From contig CAJQLB010000027.1 of assembly GCA_905479065.1 (NCBI GenBank), positions 124,001 through 188,000 on the forward strand: 64,000 nt of DNA. The letters are read 5' to 3'. This DNA comes from an uncultured Flavobacteriaceae bacterium (GTDB lineage: Bacteria > Bacteroidota > Bacteroidia > Flavobacteriales > Flavobacteriaceae). Shown here piece after piece: positions 17,658 to 26,412 of the stretch (positions are counted from its first letter, which is position 1; each line of letters begins with the position of its first letter). The notes beneath the pieces are model-generated. The model made no database searches and was not told the DNA's origin. It saw nothing but the letters and a program-made list of their open reading frames with translations. The translations under genes and the position numbers were made by a program.

Positions 17658-19217
17658 ATGACCGCAAGGCTTTTAATTATTGTTTTAATTACTACGGTAT
17701 CGTTAGTTCATACTCAAAACAATGATTCTATAGTTCAAAATAATAGTATTTTAAAAGACACTATTATTGATGGTCAATCTCGTGTAATAAAAACAATTAA
17801 TCCAATTGAAGACTCTATAGGTAGACAAGGGTTTAAAGATCATAAAATTGCCGCTGAAATGGAAGCTAGATGGCTTAGAGAGCTGTATAGTACGTCTCTA
17901 TATGATACTATTTATCGAGGGATTCGACAAATGAAGTATGATTCCATTTATTATCCTGACTTACCCACTGACACTCTTAAGAAACGGCTGAAAGAACTCA
18001 ATGCAAAAACTCCTTTCAATATAGAATATAATTCCTCTTTAGAAAGCGTTATAAAAAGGTATTTAAAAGACAGAAAAAGACACATCGAAAAATTGATTGC
18101 TTTGAGCGCTTATTATTTTCCAATGTTTGAGCGTGAATTAGATAATTATGATATTCCTTTAGAGGTAAAATATTTAGCCATTGTTGAATCTGCTCTTAAG
18201 CCTAAAGCAAAGTCAAGAGTTGGCGCAACAGGGTTATGGCAATTTATGTTTACTACGGGAAAAATGTATGATTTAAATGTAAGTAGTTATGTCGATGAAC
18301 GAAGTGATCCAATTAAATCAACAGAGGCTGCTTGCAAATATTTAGCCAGTTTATATAAAATTTTTGGTGATTGGGACCTTGCCCTTGCAGCGTATAATTC
18401 TGGTCCAGGAAATGTTAGTAAAGCTATAAGAAGATCTGGAGGATATCAAAACTATTGGAATATCCGCCCTAATTTACCAAGAGAGACCGCAGGATATTTA
18501 CCTGCTTTTTTAGCAACAATGTACATTTTTGAGTATGCCGAGGAACACGGCTTTAATATTAAAACTCCAGATTTTACATATATTGAAACCGACACTATTA
18601 GGGTAAAAGACATGATTGCTCTTGATCAAGTTTCAGAACTTTTAGAAATTCCAATTGAAGAGTTACAATTTTTAAACCCCTCTTATAAATTAGACATTAT
18701 CCCATTTATAAAAGAGGAACATTATACGTTACGTCTACCGAGAGAAAAGGTTGGTCTTTTTGTTTCCAATGAGGATAGCATTTACAAGTTTGTAAGAAAT
18801 GAATTTTCAAAACGAGAAAAGCCATTACCGCAATTTTTTGACAATGACACAAAATTGAGATATCGAGTTCGATCTGGAGATTACCTTGGTAAAATTGCAA
18901 GACGCTACGGGGTGAGGGTTAGTCAAATAAAAAGCTGGAACGGCTTAAGAAATAATAATCTCCGTATTGGACAAAGACTTACAATTTACCCTAGAAAAAT
19001 TTCTTCAAAACAAAACGATAGAAATAAGCAGTCAAAAAGTACAACTAACAGACGAGTTAATAGTACAACTTATAAAGTTGAAAAAGGGGATTCATTATGG
19101 AGTATATCTCAGAAATTTCCAGGAGTTTCAATTCAAAACATTAAAGATTGGAATAACATGAGTAGTTCTAAATTACAAATTGGTATGACTCTTGTTGTTT
19201 CAGTAAAAAATAATTAA
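17658..19217 (+). CDS. Membrane-bound lytic transglycosylase, MltD-like (SLT + 2 LysM)
   Basis: 519 residues. A signal peptide (1-19) is followed by a Ser/Asp-rich region, then an SLT/GEWL lysozyme-like domain with catalytic Glu177 in LAIVESALKP, GATGLWQFM, and LALAAYNSGPGNV. Two LysM peptidoglycan-binding modules end the protein (about 399-445 and 471-516, each with a GD...I...G pattern). It cleaves glycan strands of peptidoglycan in the periplasm. No lipobox is seen, so a soluble periplasmic or signal-anchored form is likely. The DUF4837 lipoprotein starts 5 bp downstream, indicating one operon. Confidence 0.9.
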   Translation: MTARLLIIVLITTVSLVHTQNNDSIVQNNSILKDTIIDGQSRVIKTINPIEDSIGRQGFKDHKIAAEMEARWLRELYSTSLYDTIYRGIRQMKYDSIYYPDLPTDTLKKRLKELNAKTPFNIEYNSSLESVIKRYLKDRKRHIEKLIALSAYYFPMFERELDNYDIPLEVKYLAIVESALKPKAKSRVGATGLWQFMFTTGKMYDLNVSSYVDERSDPIKSTEAACKYLASLYKIFGDWDLALAAYNSGPGNVSKAIRRSGGYQNYWNIRPNLPRETAGYLPAFLATMYIFEYAEEHGFNIKTPDFTYIETDTIRVKDMIALDQVSELLEIPIEELQFLNPSYKLDIIPFIKEEHYTLRLPREKVGLFVSNEDSIYKFVRNEFSKREKPLPQFFDNDTKLRYRVRSGDYLGKIARRYGVRVSQIKSWNGLRNNNLRIGQRLTIYPRKISSKQNDRNKQSKSTTNRRVNSTTYKVEKGDSLWSISQKFPGVSIQNIKDWNNMSSSKLQIGMTLVVSVKNN

Positions 19218-19222
19218 GCTAT

Positions 19223-20194
19223 ATGAAACCAATTATAATTTTAATAATAAGCGCGGTAATACTTTCAGGATGTAACTCAAATAGTAAGGTTGCATTATCT
19301 GCGTCATCAGGGAACATTAATAACTTGTCTGTTGTGATTGATAATAATTTATGGGAAGGAAGTGTTGGCGATAATATTCGTAGTTTAATAGGAGCCTCTC
19401 TTTATGGTCTTCCTCAAGATGAACCATTATTTACTTTACGACAAATGCCTACTTCAATATTTACAGGTTTTGTGAGAAAGAACAGAATTGTGCTCAAAGT
19501 TGTAAAAGGAGAGGAAGCAGGAACTCAATTTTACAAAGATTCATACGCCAAACCTCAGAAAATGGTTGTAGTTAGTGGTTTTACTAACAGTGAGATTATT
19601 GATCAAATTAAAGAAAATGCAGACAAGATTATATCAGTTTTTAAGTTTGAGGAAATAAAGGAAAAGCAACGACGGATATTAAAATCAATAAATAAAAACA
19701 ACAACATAGAAACTGTTTTAGGGGTGACAATGGATTTTCCATCAGCTTATAGAGTAGCGAAAGAGGAAGGTGATTTCTTTTGGTTGAGACGAGATATCCA
19801 AACGGGGACTATCAACTTTTTAGTTTACGAAATCCCATTAAATCAAATTAGACAAAAAGATAATCCAATTAATGAAGTCATTAAGCTGAGAGATTCCATT
19901 GGGAAAGCTCATATACCAGGACCTTTAGAAGGCACTTACATGATTACAGAAGAGGCTTACACTCCTGCTATAAGTAAAACACTAATTGGTGAAAGGAATG
20001 CTTATGAAACAAGAAGCACTTGGCAAGTTAAAAATGCTTTTATGGCCGGCCCTTTTTTAAATTACGTAATTAAGGATGAACAAAAGCAACGGTTTGTAGT
20101 TTTTGAAGGGTTTGTTTTTGCCCCTTCAGTTGGAAAAAGAGATTATATGTTTGAGCTTGAGGCAATTGCAAAGTCCATAAAATTTAAGCCATAA
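19223..20194 (+). CDS. DUF4837 family lipoprotein
   Basis: 323 residues with an SPII signal (LSGC, Cys17). The body matches DUF4837, a Bacteroidota family of unknown function: the segment NLWEGSVGDNIRSLIGASLYGLPQDEPLF comes early, and the family's FLNYVIKDEQKQRFVVFEGFVFAP-type strand comes near the end. It follows the MltD-like gene by 5 bp, so a role in cell-envelope maintenance is a reasonable inference but not shown. A terminator hairpin lies at its 3' end, shared with tatA on the other strand. Confidence 0.8.
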   Translation: MKPIIILIISAVILSGCNSNSKVALSASSGNINNLSVVIDNNLWEGSVGDNIRSLIGASLYGLPQDEPLFTLRQMPTSIFTGFVRKNRIVLKVVKGEEAGTQFYKDSYAKPQKMVVVSGFTNSEIIDQIKENADKIISVFKFEEIKEKQRRILKSINKNNNIETVLGVTMDFPSAYRVAKEEGDFFWLRRDIQTGTINFLVYEIPLNQIRQKDNPINEVIKLRDSIGKAHIPGPLEGTYMITEEAYTPAISKTLIGERNAYETRSTWQVKNAFMAGPFLNYVIKDEQKQRFVVFEGFVFAPSVGKRDYMFELEAIAKSIKFKP

Positions 20195-20223
20195 AAAAAG
20201 CCATCACGGCAAGGTGTTGGCTT
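20195..20223 (-). terminator. Terminator between DUF4837 gene and tatA
   Basis: A stem-loop with about eight paired bases and one internal mismatch (AGCCATCAC versus GTGTTGGCT arms). On the minus strand it is followed by seven T, so it best serves tatA. It lies between two convergent genes and may act in both directions. Confidence 0.65.
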
Positions 20224-20244
20224 CACTTTAGATAAAAGTTAATT

Positions 20245-20427
20245 TTATTCTTTTTTATCTTCTGGTTTCGCTTCTTCTTTACTAGCGTCTTTGAATTCTT
20301 TTATTCCACTTCCAAGACCCCTCATAAGTTCTGGAATTTTTTTACCGCCAAATAATAATAAAACAACCACAACAATTAAGATGATTTGTGGTGCTCCGAT
20401 TGCCAAGGATATCATGTGTAAACTCAT
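20245..20427 (-). CDS. tatA: Twin-arginine translocase subunit TatA/TatE
   Basis: 60 residues. A single transmembrane helix (about 13-27) is followed by the TatA hinge [23 protein letters not shown], an amphipathic helix and a charged tail. TatA oligomers form the passage of the Tat system for folded proteins. tatC is not adjacent. The first ATG was used; an in-frame Met5 is an alternative. A TAACTTTG box lies 19 nt upstream and a terminator follows the gene, so it is a monocistronic unit. Confidence 0.92.
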   Translation of the reverse strand: MSLHMISLAIGAPQIILIVVVVLLLFGGKKIPELMRGLGSGIKEFKDASKEEAKPEDKKE

Positions 20428-20446
20428 TAGATTTGCATTTATAAAG

Positions 20447-20454
20447 CAAAGTTA
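20447..20454 (-). promoter_or_regulatory. -7 promoter box for tatA
   Basis: TAACTTTG on the minus strand matches TAnnTTTG, 19 nt before the tatA ATG. No -33 TTG is found at 19-21 bp. Confidence 0.4.
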
Positions 20455-20526
20455 ATAATTAAAGTTTAAATAAACCGTTTTACATAAACTTTAGCATAAT
20501 ATAAAAAGCAAAATGCGTATTTTAAT

Positions 20527-20534
20527 TAAATTTG
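20527..20534 (+). promoter_or_regulatory. -7 promoter box for the M23 peptidase gene (leaderless candidate)
   Basis: TAAATTTG matches TAnnTTTG and ends 7 nt before the ATG at 20542. Initiation at the normal distance would give an mRNA with almost no leader. Confidence 0.45.
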
Positions 20535-20541
20535 CAGCTAA

Positions 20542-21411
20542 ATGACATTAAAGAATAAAGCAAAACAACGATTCACTAAAAGGCTTTTACATAAGTACAG
20601 GCTTGTTATTTTGAATGAAGACACCTTTGAAGAACGATTCGCTATTAAATTAACACGCCTTAATGTTTTTGTCATTGCATCGGTATTAACAATACTGCTA
20701 ATTTTAGGAACGACTATTTTAATTGCCTACACACCGCTTAGGGAATATATTCCAGGGTATGCTTCCACATCGCTTAAAAAACAAGCGACTTTTTTAAATT
20801 ACAAAACAGATTCTTTGCTTCAGGCAGTTACTACGAATGAAAAATATCTTCAGTCAATAAAACGTGTGCTTACAGGTGAAATAAGTGCCGTTGAAATTAA
20901 CAAAGACTCTGTTATTAAAGCAGCTGAAAAGAGCATGGACGTTATTGTTCTTGACCCCTCAATTGATGATTTAAAGTTAAGAGAAAAAGTTGATGAAGAG
21001 GACAGATATAGTCTCTTTGAGTCTGCAACTTCAAAGACAAATTTTGTGCTATTTCCGCCAGCTAAAGGCATCATAAGTAATAGGTATAATCTTAAAGAAA
21101 AACACTTCGCTGTTGATATTGTACTTGCTCAAGACACTCCTGTAAAGGCAACTTCAGAGGGGACTGTTATTTTTGCAGAGTGGACAGCTCAAACAGGATA
21201 TGTTTTGATTATTGATCATGGAAACGGCCTCTTATCCGTATATAAACACAACTCATCATTAACAAAAAATCAGGGTGCTTTAGTTAAATCAGGAGAGGTC
21301 ATCGCTATTTCTGGAAATAGCGGAGAGTTAACCACTGGCCCTCATTTACATTTTGAGCTTTGGTACGATGGTTATCCAATTAATCCAACAACCTTTATTG
21401 ATTTTGAATAA
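20542..21411 (+). CDS. M23 family metallopeptidase (murein endopeptidase type)
   Basis: 289 residues. A cytoplasmic basic N-terminus, one transmembrane helix (about 41-63), a short coiled stretch and a C-terminal LytM/M23 domain. The zinc ligands are intact: His188 and Asp192 in HFAVD, and the HLH of TGPHLHFEL near residue 268. It should cut peptide cross-links of peptidoglycan in the periplasm. Its TAA is immediately followed by the ATG of the GH3-family gene, so the two are cotranscribed. Confidence 0.9.
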   Translation: MTLKNKAKQRFTKRLLHKYRLVILNEDTFEERFAIKLTRLNVFVIASVLTILLILGTTILIAYTPLREYIPGYASTSLKKQATFLNYKTDSLLQAVTTNEKYLQSIKRVLTGEISAVEINKDSVIKAAEKSMDVIVLDPSIDDLKLREKVDEEDRYSLFESATSKTNFVLFPPAKGIISNRYNLKEKHFAVDIVLAQDTPVKATSEGTVIFAEWTAQTGYVLIIDHGNGLLSVYKHNSSLTKNQGALVKSGEVIAISGNSGELTTGPHLHFELWYDGYPINPTTFIDFE

Positions 21412-22929
21412 ATGAAGATATCAGAAACCACCTCTTTAAAAGCACTATTGGCTAAGCCCTTTGCAAATCGCATACAGGTGAAAATGCAAAAATGGATGGC
21501 GAAACCTCTTAAGACTCAAAACGCAGTTTTTCAAAATCTTATAAAGCAAGCTAGTTCTACTAGATTTGGAAAAGATCACGAATTTGACACTATTAAGACG
21601 CATGCAGATTTTGTTAAAAAGGTTCCAGTAAGAGACTATGAAGCTCTAAAGCCTTATGTTGAGCTTATAATTCACGGTGAAAAAAATATTCTTTGGAAAG
21701 GAAGACCATTGTATTTCGCGAAGACATCAGGAACGACATCAGGAGCAAAATACATTCCAATTACAGACGTTTCGATTAAAGCTCAAGTACAAGCTTCAAG
21801 GAATGCAATTTTGTGTTATATCAATGAAACAGGTAATACTAAATTTGTTGATGGTAAAATGATTTTTTTACAAGGCTCTCCTATGTTGGAGAAAAAAAAG
21901 GGAATTAAATTTGGGCGTCTTTCAGGAATATCAGCCCACTACATTCCAAGATACCTTCAAAAAAACAGACTTCCTTCATGGGACACTAATTGTATAGAGG
22001 ATTGGGAGACAAAGGTTGAAGCTATAATTAATGAAACTATTGAAGAGAACATGACTATAATCGCTGGTATTCCGTCGTGGGTTCAGATGTATTTTGAAAA
22101 AATTCATCAACACACAGGAAAGACTATAAGCGAAGTTTTTAAAAATTTCAATTTATTCATATATGGAGGTGTGAATTTTGAACCCTATCGATCTAAATTT
22201 GAAAAGCTTATTGGTAAAAAGGTTGATAGTATTGAATTTTACCCAGCAAGTGAAGGTTTTTTTGCTTTTCAAAATAAGCAAAAAGATAAAGGAATGTTAC
22301 TCTTGTTAGATTCTGGTATTTTTTATGAATTTATCAAGGCAGAAGATTTTTTTAATGACAATGCTGCAAGAATTACCTTAAAAGATGTCGTTTTAGGAGT
22401 AAATTATGTAATGATTATTTCAACAAACGCCGGTCTTTGGGCTTACAATGTTGGAGACACTGTTGAGTTTACCTCAATAAATCCTTTTAAAATTATTGTT
22501 ACTGGTCGGATCAAGCATTTTATTTCTGCATTTGGGGAGCACGTTATCAGTAAAGAGGTAGAGCTGGCTATGCGCGAGGTTACAGAGATTTATAATTTTG
22601 GTATCACCGAGTTTAGTGTGGCACCGCAATTAAATCCTGAAAATGGGCTACCATTTCACGAATGGTTTATTGAATTTGAGGAGTTCCCTGATAATATCAA
22701 AGAAATTGAGACGTTTTTAGATAAATCAATGCAAGACCAAAACAGTTACTATTTTGATTTAGTTGCTGGGAAAGTGCTCCAACCTTTAAAAATTCGAGTT
22801 GTTAGAAAGAATGGTTTTAATGATTACATGCGTCATATAGGAAAACTAGGAGGACAAAATAAAATCCCTAAATTATCTAACGACAGGAGTATTGCAGATT
22901 TTTTAATGAGTGTGATTACAGCGAATTAA
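21412..22929 (+). CDS. GH3 auxin-responsive promoter family protein (adenylate-forming enzyme)
   Basis: 505 residues. It resembles the GH3 acyl-acid amido synthetase superfamily: an N-terminal helix-rich segment, the nucleotide-binding loop with TSGTTSGAKYIPIT (near residue 106), FIYGGVNFEPY, and a C-terminal subdomain after VTGRIKHFISAFGEHV. Plant GH3 enzymes couple amino acids to acyl acids through an adenylate. Bacteroidota homologs are common, but their substrates are unknown. It begins directly after the M23 peptidase stop codon and is followed 27 bp later by another conserved gene, forming a three-gene unit. Confidence 0.85.
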   Translation: MKISETTSLKALLAKPFANRIQVKMQKWMAKPLKTQNAVFQNLIKQASSTRFGKDHEFDTIKTHADFVKKVPVRDYEALKPYVELIIHGEKNILWKGRPLYFAKTSGTTSGAKYIPITDVSIKAQVQASRNAILCYINETGNTKFVDGKMIFLQGSPMLEKKKGIKFGRLSGISAHYIPRYLQKNRLPSWDTNCIEDWETKVEAIINETIEENMTIIAGIPSWVQMYFEKIHQHTGKTISEVFKNFNLFIYGGVNFEPYRSKFEKLIGKKVDSIEFYPASEGFFAFQNKQKDKGMLLLLDSGIFYEFIKAEDFFNDNAARITLKDVVLGVNYVMIISTNAGLWAYNVGDTVEFTSINPFKIIVTGRIKHFISAFGEHVISKEVELAMREVTEIYNFGITEFSVAPQLNPENGLPFHEWFIEFEEFPDNIKEIETFLDKSMQDQNSYYFDLVAGKVLQPLKIRVVRKNGFNDYMRHIGKLGGQNKIPKLSNDRSIADFLMSVITAN

Positions 22930-22956
22930 CCTATATTCGCAAGTTAAACAGTGTTG

Positions 22957-24642
22957 ATGACTAAAAAACATACTGGAAGAAATAGAGCACAAGAAAGTTC
23001 AAGCGCCATAGAGCGTATGTATATTACCATGCGTCACCTATTCAATCGAGGCTTTTATAAACCGATGGGAGTTTCTGGTGAAACTTTACGAGAAGCTTTG
23101 TTGTTATTGAGGCCTGAAATTTATGGTTCTATTGCAGAAGAAAAGGCAGAACTTGATGGTTTATTGTATGTCGTTGATCGATTACCACAAGGCATAGAAG
23201 AGTGTCGTTTTATTAACTTAACAAGCGACGAAGGATATGGTAAATCGCATTTTGAACCCATTATCCCACCGAAACGCCGACGAAATTGTTACCGTATCGA
23301 TGAGGAGCAAATGAACATAGAAATTACAAGAGGACGTTCAGAGATATATGATATTTTAACACATTTAACCTTTTTATTCATAGAGTCTCATAAAATTAGC
23401 AAACGAGTTATAATTAACGATAAAGGAGAAACTACACGAGATTGGGATAAGCTTGAAAAAGCAGCGTTATCAAAGACAAAATTAACTTTTAAACAACGCG
23501 AAATTGCGATTACCCATACGGCTAATATCTTAGGACGAACCTTTGAAGAATTAACAGTCATGTATCCTAAATTTGCAAATAAAAAACAACCAGAACGTTT
23601 ACTTCAAATAGTGTATTGGCTTGGTAAACTAGCAATTCAAGAAACCGTTAAGAACACAAAAAGAACGGTAACTTTTAGTCCTGTTTTGAGAGAGCGCTTG
23701 GGGCACCATATTCACGGCGAAATATGGTCTAATAACATTAAGGAGGTCTTAAGTCAATACAATTTATTAGAGCGTCCAATCCATATTATAAGCGCAAACT
23801 TACATAGCGTTATGAATACGTTGCATGCGCCAAGAGCATTAAAATCTTTGGTTGCAAAAAAAGATATTTTCGATGTGTATGAGGCTTTAAGTGATTCAAA
23901 TAATTCACCACTCAGGGATAAAGTTGTCAAATTAGCTGAACTAGACGGAATGATTTTTATCAAGGACACTTCAGGAACCAATATTGATGTTCAAATTTTT
24001 GACACTGCAAAAATTGATGTTTCGTGTTTAGATTTTAAAACCGTTAAAAAATCAAAAGATTCAGAAAATCCCATTATTTTTGTCATGGATTATGCGTTTG
24101 GAGAGCAGGCATACGAAAGTATAGATGAGTTTTTAAAGCCTTACAAAGCAAAACAGGTTAAAACTCATTTAAATATTCAATCAATTTCCATTATGGGAAA
24201 GGCGGGTATTTTAGAAGGAGGTAAAGGTGATATAATGATTCCATCGGCTCATATTTTTGAAGGAACTGCAGATAATTATCCTTTTGAAAACGAATTAAAA
24301 AAGATGGATCTTGAAGGTCATGGAGTTGAAATATACGAAGGCGCGATGGTGACTGTTTTAGGAACCTCACTTCAAAATAAAGAAATCCTTAAGTTCTTTC
24401 ATGATTCAACATGGAATGTCATTGGTTTAGAAATGGAGGGAGCGCATTATCAAAAAGCTATTCAAGCTGCTTCTAAAGTAAGAAATAGCATTAATCGAGA
24501 CGTGAAAGTTAGGTATGCTTATTACGCGAGTGATAACCCTTTAGAAACAGGAAGCACTTTAGCCTCTGGTGGCCTAGGAACAAGTGGCGTAAGGCCAACC
24601 TACTTAATAACAAGAAAAATTTTAGAACAAATACTTAATTAG
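22957..24642 (+). CDS. Conserved Bacteroidota protein with nucleoside-phosphorylase-like C-terminus (probably DUF6909)
   Basis: 561 residues from the ATG at 22957; GTG and TTG codons just upstream are less likely starts. The N-terminal half (about 1-300) is helical and Arg/Lys-rich, with no motif I can name. The C-terminal part resembles purine/uridine phosphorylases and MTA/SAH nucleosidases: SIMGKAGILEGGKGDIMIP (about 411-429), EGAMVTVLGTS, and GLEMEGAHYQKAI, which matches the family's substrate-binding MEGA motif. No signal peptide is seen, so it is cytoplasmic. I believe it is annotated as DUF6909, from memory. The function is unknown. Confidence 0.65.
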   Translation: MTKKHTGRNRAQESSSAIERMYITMRHLFNRGFYKPMGVSGETLREALLLLRPEIYGSIAEEKAELDGLLYVVDRLPQGIEECRFINLTSDEGYGKSHFEPIIPPKRRRNCYRIDEEQMNIEITRGRSEIYDILTHLTFLFIESHKISKRVIINDKGETTRDWDKLEKAALSKTKLTFKQREIAITHTANILGRTFEELTVMYPKFANKKQPERLLQIVYWLGKLAIQETVKNTKRTVTFSPVLRERLGHHIHGEIWSNNIKEVLSQYNLLERPIHIISANLHSVMNTLHAPRALKSLVAKKDIFDVYEALSDSNNSPLRDKVVKLAELDGMIFIKDTSGTNIDVQIFDTAKIDVSCLDFKTVKKSKDSENPIIFVMDYAFGEQAYESIDEFLKPYKAKQVKTHLNIQSISIMGKAGILEGGKGDIMIPSAHIFEGTADNYPFENELKKMDLEGHGVEIYEGAMVTVLGTSLQNKEILKFFHDSTWNVIGLEMEGAHYQKAIQAASKVRNSINRDVKVRYAYYASDNPLETGSTLASGGLGTSGVRPTYLITRKILEQILN

Positions 24643-24650
24643 ATCATCAT

Positions 24651-25742
24651 ATGAGCAAAGAAGTTAAATCACCACAAAATAATTCAGAGGAGATAGATTT
24701 AGGAAAGCTTTTTAATCTTTTCGCTAGATTATTTGAGAGAATCTTTAACCTAATAAGTAAAACAATTAGCACAGTGTTTTTAGCATTTGTTTGGAGTATT
24801 TTCTTTGTTAAAAGGCAGAAAATAAAACTTATTCTAGCGTTATTAGCAGGACTTGCTTTTGGTTATTTTGAAGAAAATAAATTAAACCCAGATTATAAGT
24901 CAACTATGCTTATTCAGCAGAACTATAACACAGGAAAGAGCTTATACAATAGCGTAGATTATTATAATGGATTACTGTCACAATTGGATTTTGAAACTTT
25001 ATCACAAGAGCTAGATATAGACTCTGCTAACGTATCATCTATTGTTTCTTTTGAAATAGAGCCATTTGTATCAGAAAATCAGAGATTAGTAGAATTTAAG
25101 AATTATACAAGACAGCTTGATTCAACAATGATAGCAGAGCTTTTAAGTTTTGATAGTTATCTAGATAATGTAGATGAATCTATTTATAAAATTCAGAAAA
25201 TCACTATTAGCTCTAAAACCGATAATAATTTTAAACCTGTCTTTAATGCAATTGCTAAAAAAATGAATGAAATACCTTTCTTCAAAAGAGAACAAGATAA
25301 GGATATTAGACAATTAGGAAATCGAGAAATAGCAGTTAATAAGGCCATACAAAAATCAGATTCTTTACAAAAAATTTATAAAAAAGTTTTAGAAAACTCA
25401 TTGGAAACTATAGAACCAACAACTAGATCTCAAACATCGGTTACTACTATTTTAGGAGCTGATGACACGAATAAAACAAGAGAATTTGACTTGTACAAGT
25501 CTGATGTAGAACTGAGAAGAGAACTAGTGACAATTGCTCGTGAAAAAGAAAATAAAAAATTTATTGTTGAAGTTTTATCCATAACACCTTCTAAGGGATT
25601 TGTTGATAATTCAATTGAGTTTTTTGGTGCTTCTTTAAGGCCGGTATTATTTTTCCCATTCTTTTTTGCGGTAATTTTGTTTGTTATACTGTGTTTTATC
25701 AATTCATTAAAATTTCTTGAAAAATATAATACTAGTTTTTAA
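24651..25742 (+). CDS. Wzz-like chain-length determinant family membrane protein
   Basis: 363 residues. Two transmembrane helices, near residues 58-75 and 330-352, flank a large extracytoplasmic domain with coiled-coil character, which is the topology of Wzz/PCP proteins that set polysaccharide chain length. The sequence match is weak; topology and position at the head of the polysaccharide locus carry the call. It begins 8 bp after the preceding conserved gene, so it is likely transcribed with it. There is no fused tyrosine-kinase domain. Confidence 0.6.
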   Translation: MSKEVKSPQNNSEEIDLGKLFNLFARLFERIFNLISKTISTVFLAFVWSIFFVKRQKIKLILALLAGLAFGYFEENKLNPDYKSTMLIQQNYNTGKSLYNSVDYYNGLLSQLDFETLSQELDIDSANVSSIVSFEIEPFVSENQRLVEFKNYTRQLDSTMIAELLSFDSYLDNVDESIYKIQKITISSKTDNNFKPVFNAIAKKMNEIPFFKREQDKDIRQLGNREIAVNKAIQKSDSLQKIYKKVLENSLETIEPTTRSQTSVTTILGADDTNKTREFDLYKSDVELRRELVTIAREKENKKFIVEVLSITPSKGFVDNSIEFFGASLRPVLFFPFFFAVILFVILCFINSLKFLEKYNTSF

Positions 25743-25759
25743 AATATAACACACTTCAA

Positions 25760-26302
25760 ATGAAAAGAATTTTTTTAGCGCTATCATTCACTTTGATTAT
25801 TTGTGTCAGTTGCAATAACTCTTCAGAGAAGAAAGAACAAGCAAGTATAAATAATCAAAATACTGAGAAGACGATCCAACAATTAGAAATACATTTTAGT
25901 TTTAAAACAAGTGAAACAGATGTGTTTAAGATAGCAATGAATAACATAAAGGTTGATGAACTACAAAGGAAGCATATTCAAATTTTTGAAACAGTCTCTC
26001 CATCAATAGATTTTGATAACATAATAGCTAAGTTTGATAAGAACAATATGTCTAAGAATATAGTGTTTGGTTTAGGAAACAAGAAGAATAAAGAGGTTAC
26101 TATCAAAAGCATTAATGTTTTTTTTAATTATAAAAATTTAAATATTAATACACCTGAAAAAATGTCTAAATTTTTAAAATTTAATAAATTTATTCAAAGA
26201 GACTCAACAAGCATGATTTTAAAAACAAACATTATTGATGGCAAGCATAGCCCCAGCTTTACTTTGACAAAAAAATTAATTAATAAGCTTAATAAGGATT
26301 AG
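25760..26302 (+). CDS. Small lipoprotein of unknown function
   Basis: 180 residues with an SPII signal peptide (CVSC, Cys18) followed by an Asn/Ser/Glu/Lys-rich spacer. The rest has alternating strand-like segments and no motif I recognise. It lies 17 bp after the Wzz-like gene and before the first sulfotransferase, so it probably belongs to the polysaccharide locus. The coding sequence is very A-rich, like its neighbours. No function is proposed. Confidence 0.7.
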   Translation: MKRIFLALSFTLIICVSCNNSSEKKEQASINNQNTEKTIQQLEIHFSFKTSETDVFKIAMNNIKVDELQRKHIQIFETVSPSIDFDNIIAKFDKNNMSKNIVFGLGNKKNKEVTIKSINVFFNYKNLNINTPEKMSKFLKFNKFIQRDSTSMILKTNIIDGKHSPSFTLTKKLINKLNKD

Positions 26303-26337
26303 TTTTATTACGACGACAAGAACTAACTTTTTTATTT
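26299..26337 (+). terminator. Possible weak terminator in the polysaccharide locus
   Basis: A 6-bp stem (TTAGTT 26299-26304, AACTAA 26321-26326) with a 16-nt loop, followed by CTTTTTTATTT. The long loop makes it weak. It falls in the 110-bp gap before the first sulfotransferase gene. Confidence 0.3.
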
Positions 26338-26412
26338 AAGAGGATTTACTATTTCTTTTTGTGAGAACTATAAACAGAAGAATGACGTTTAAAATTAAAT
26401 TAGATATTCAAT

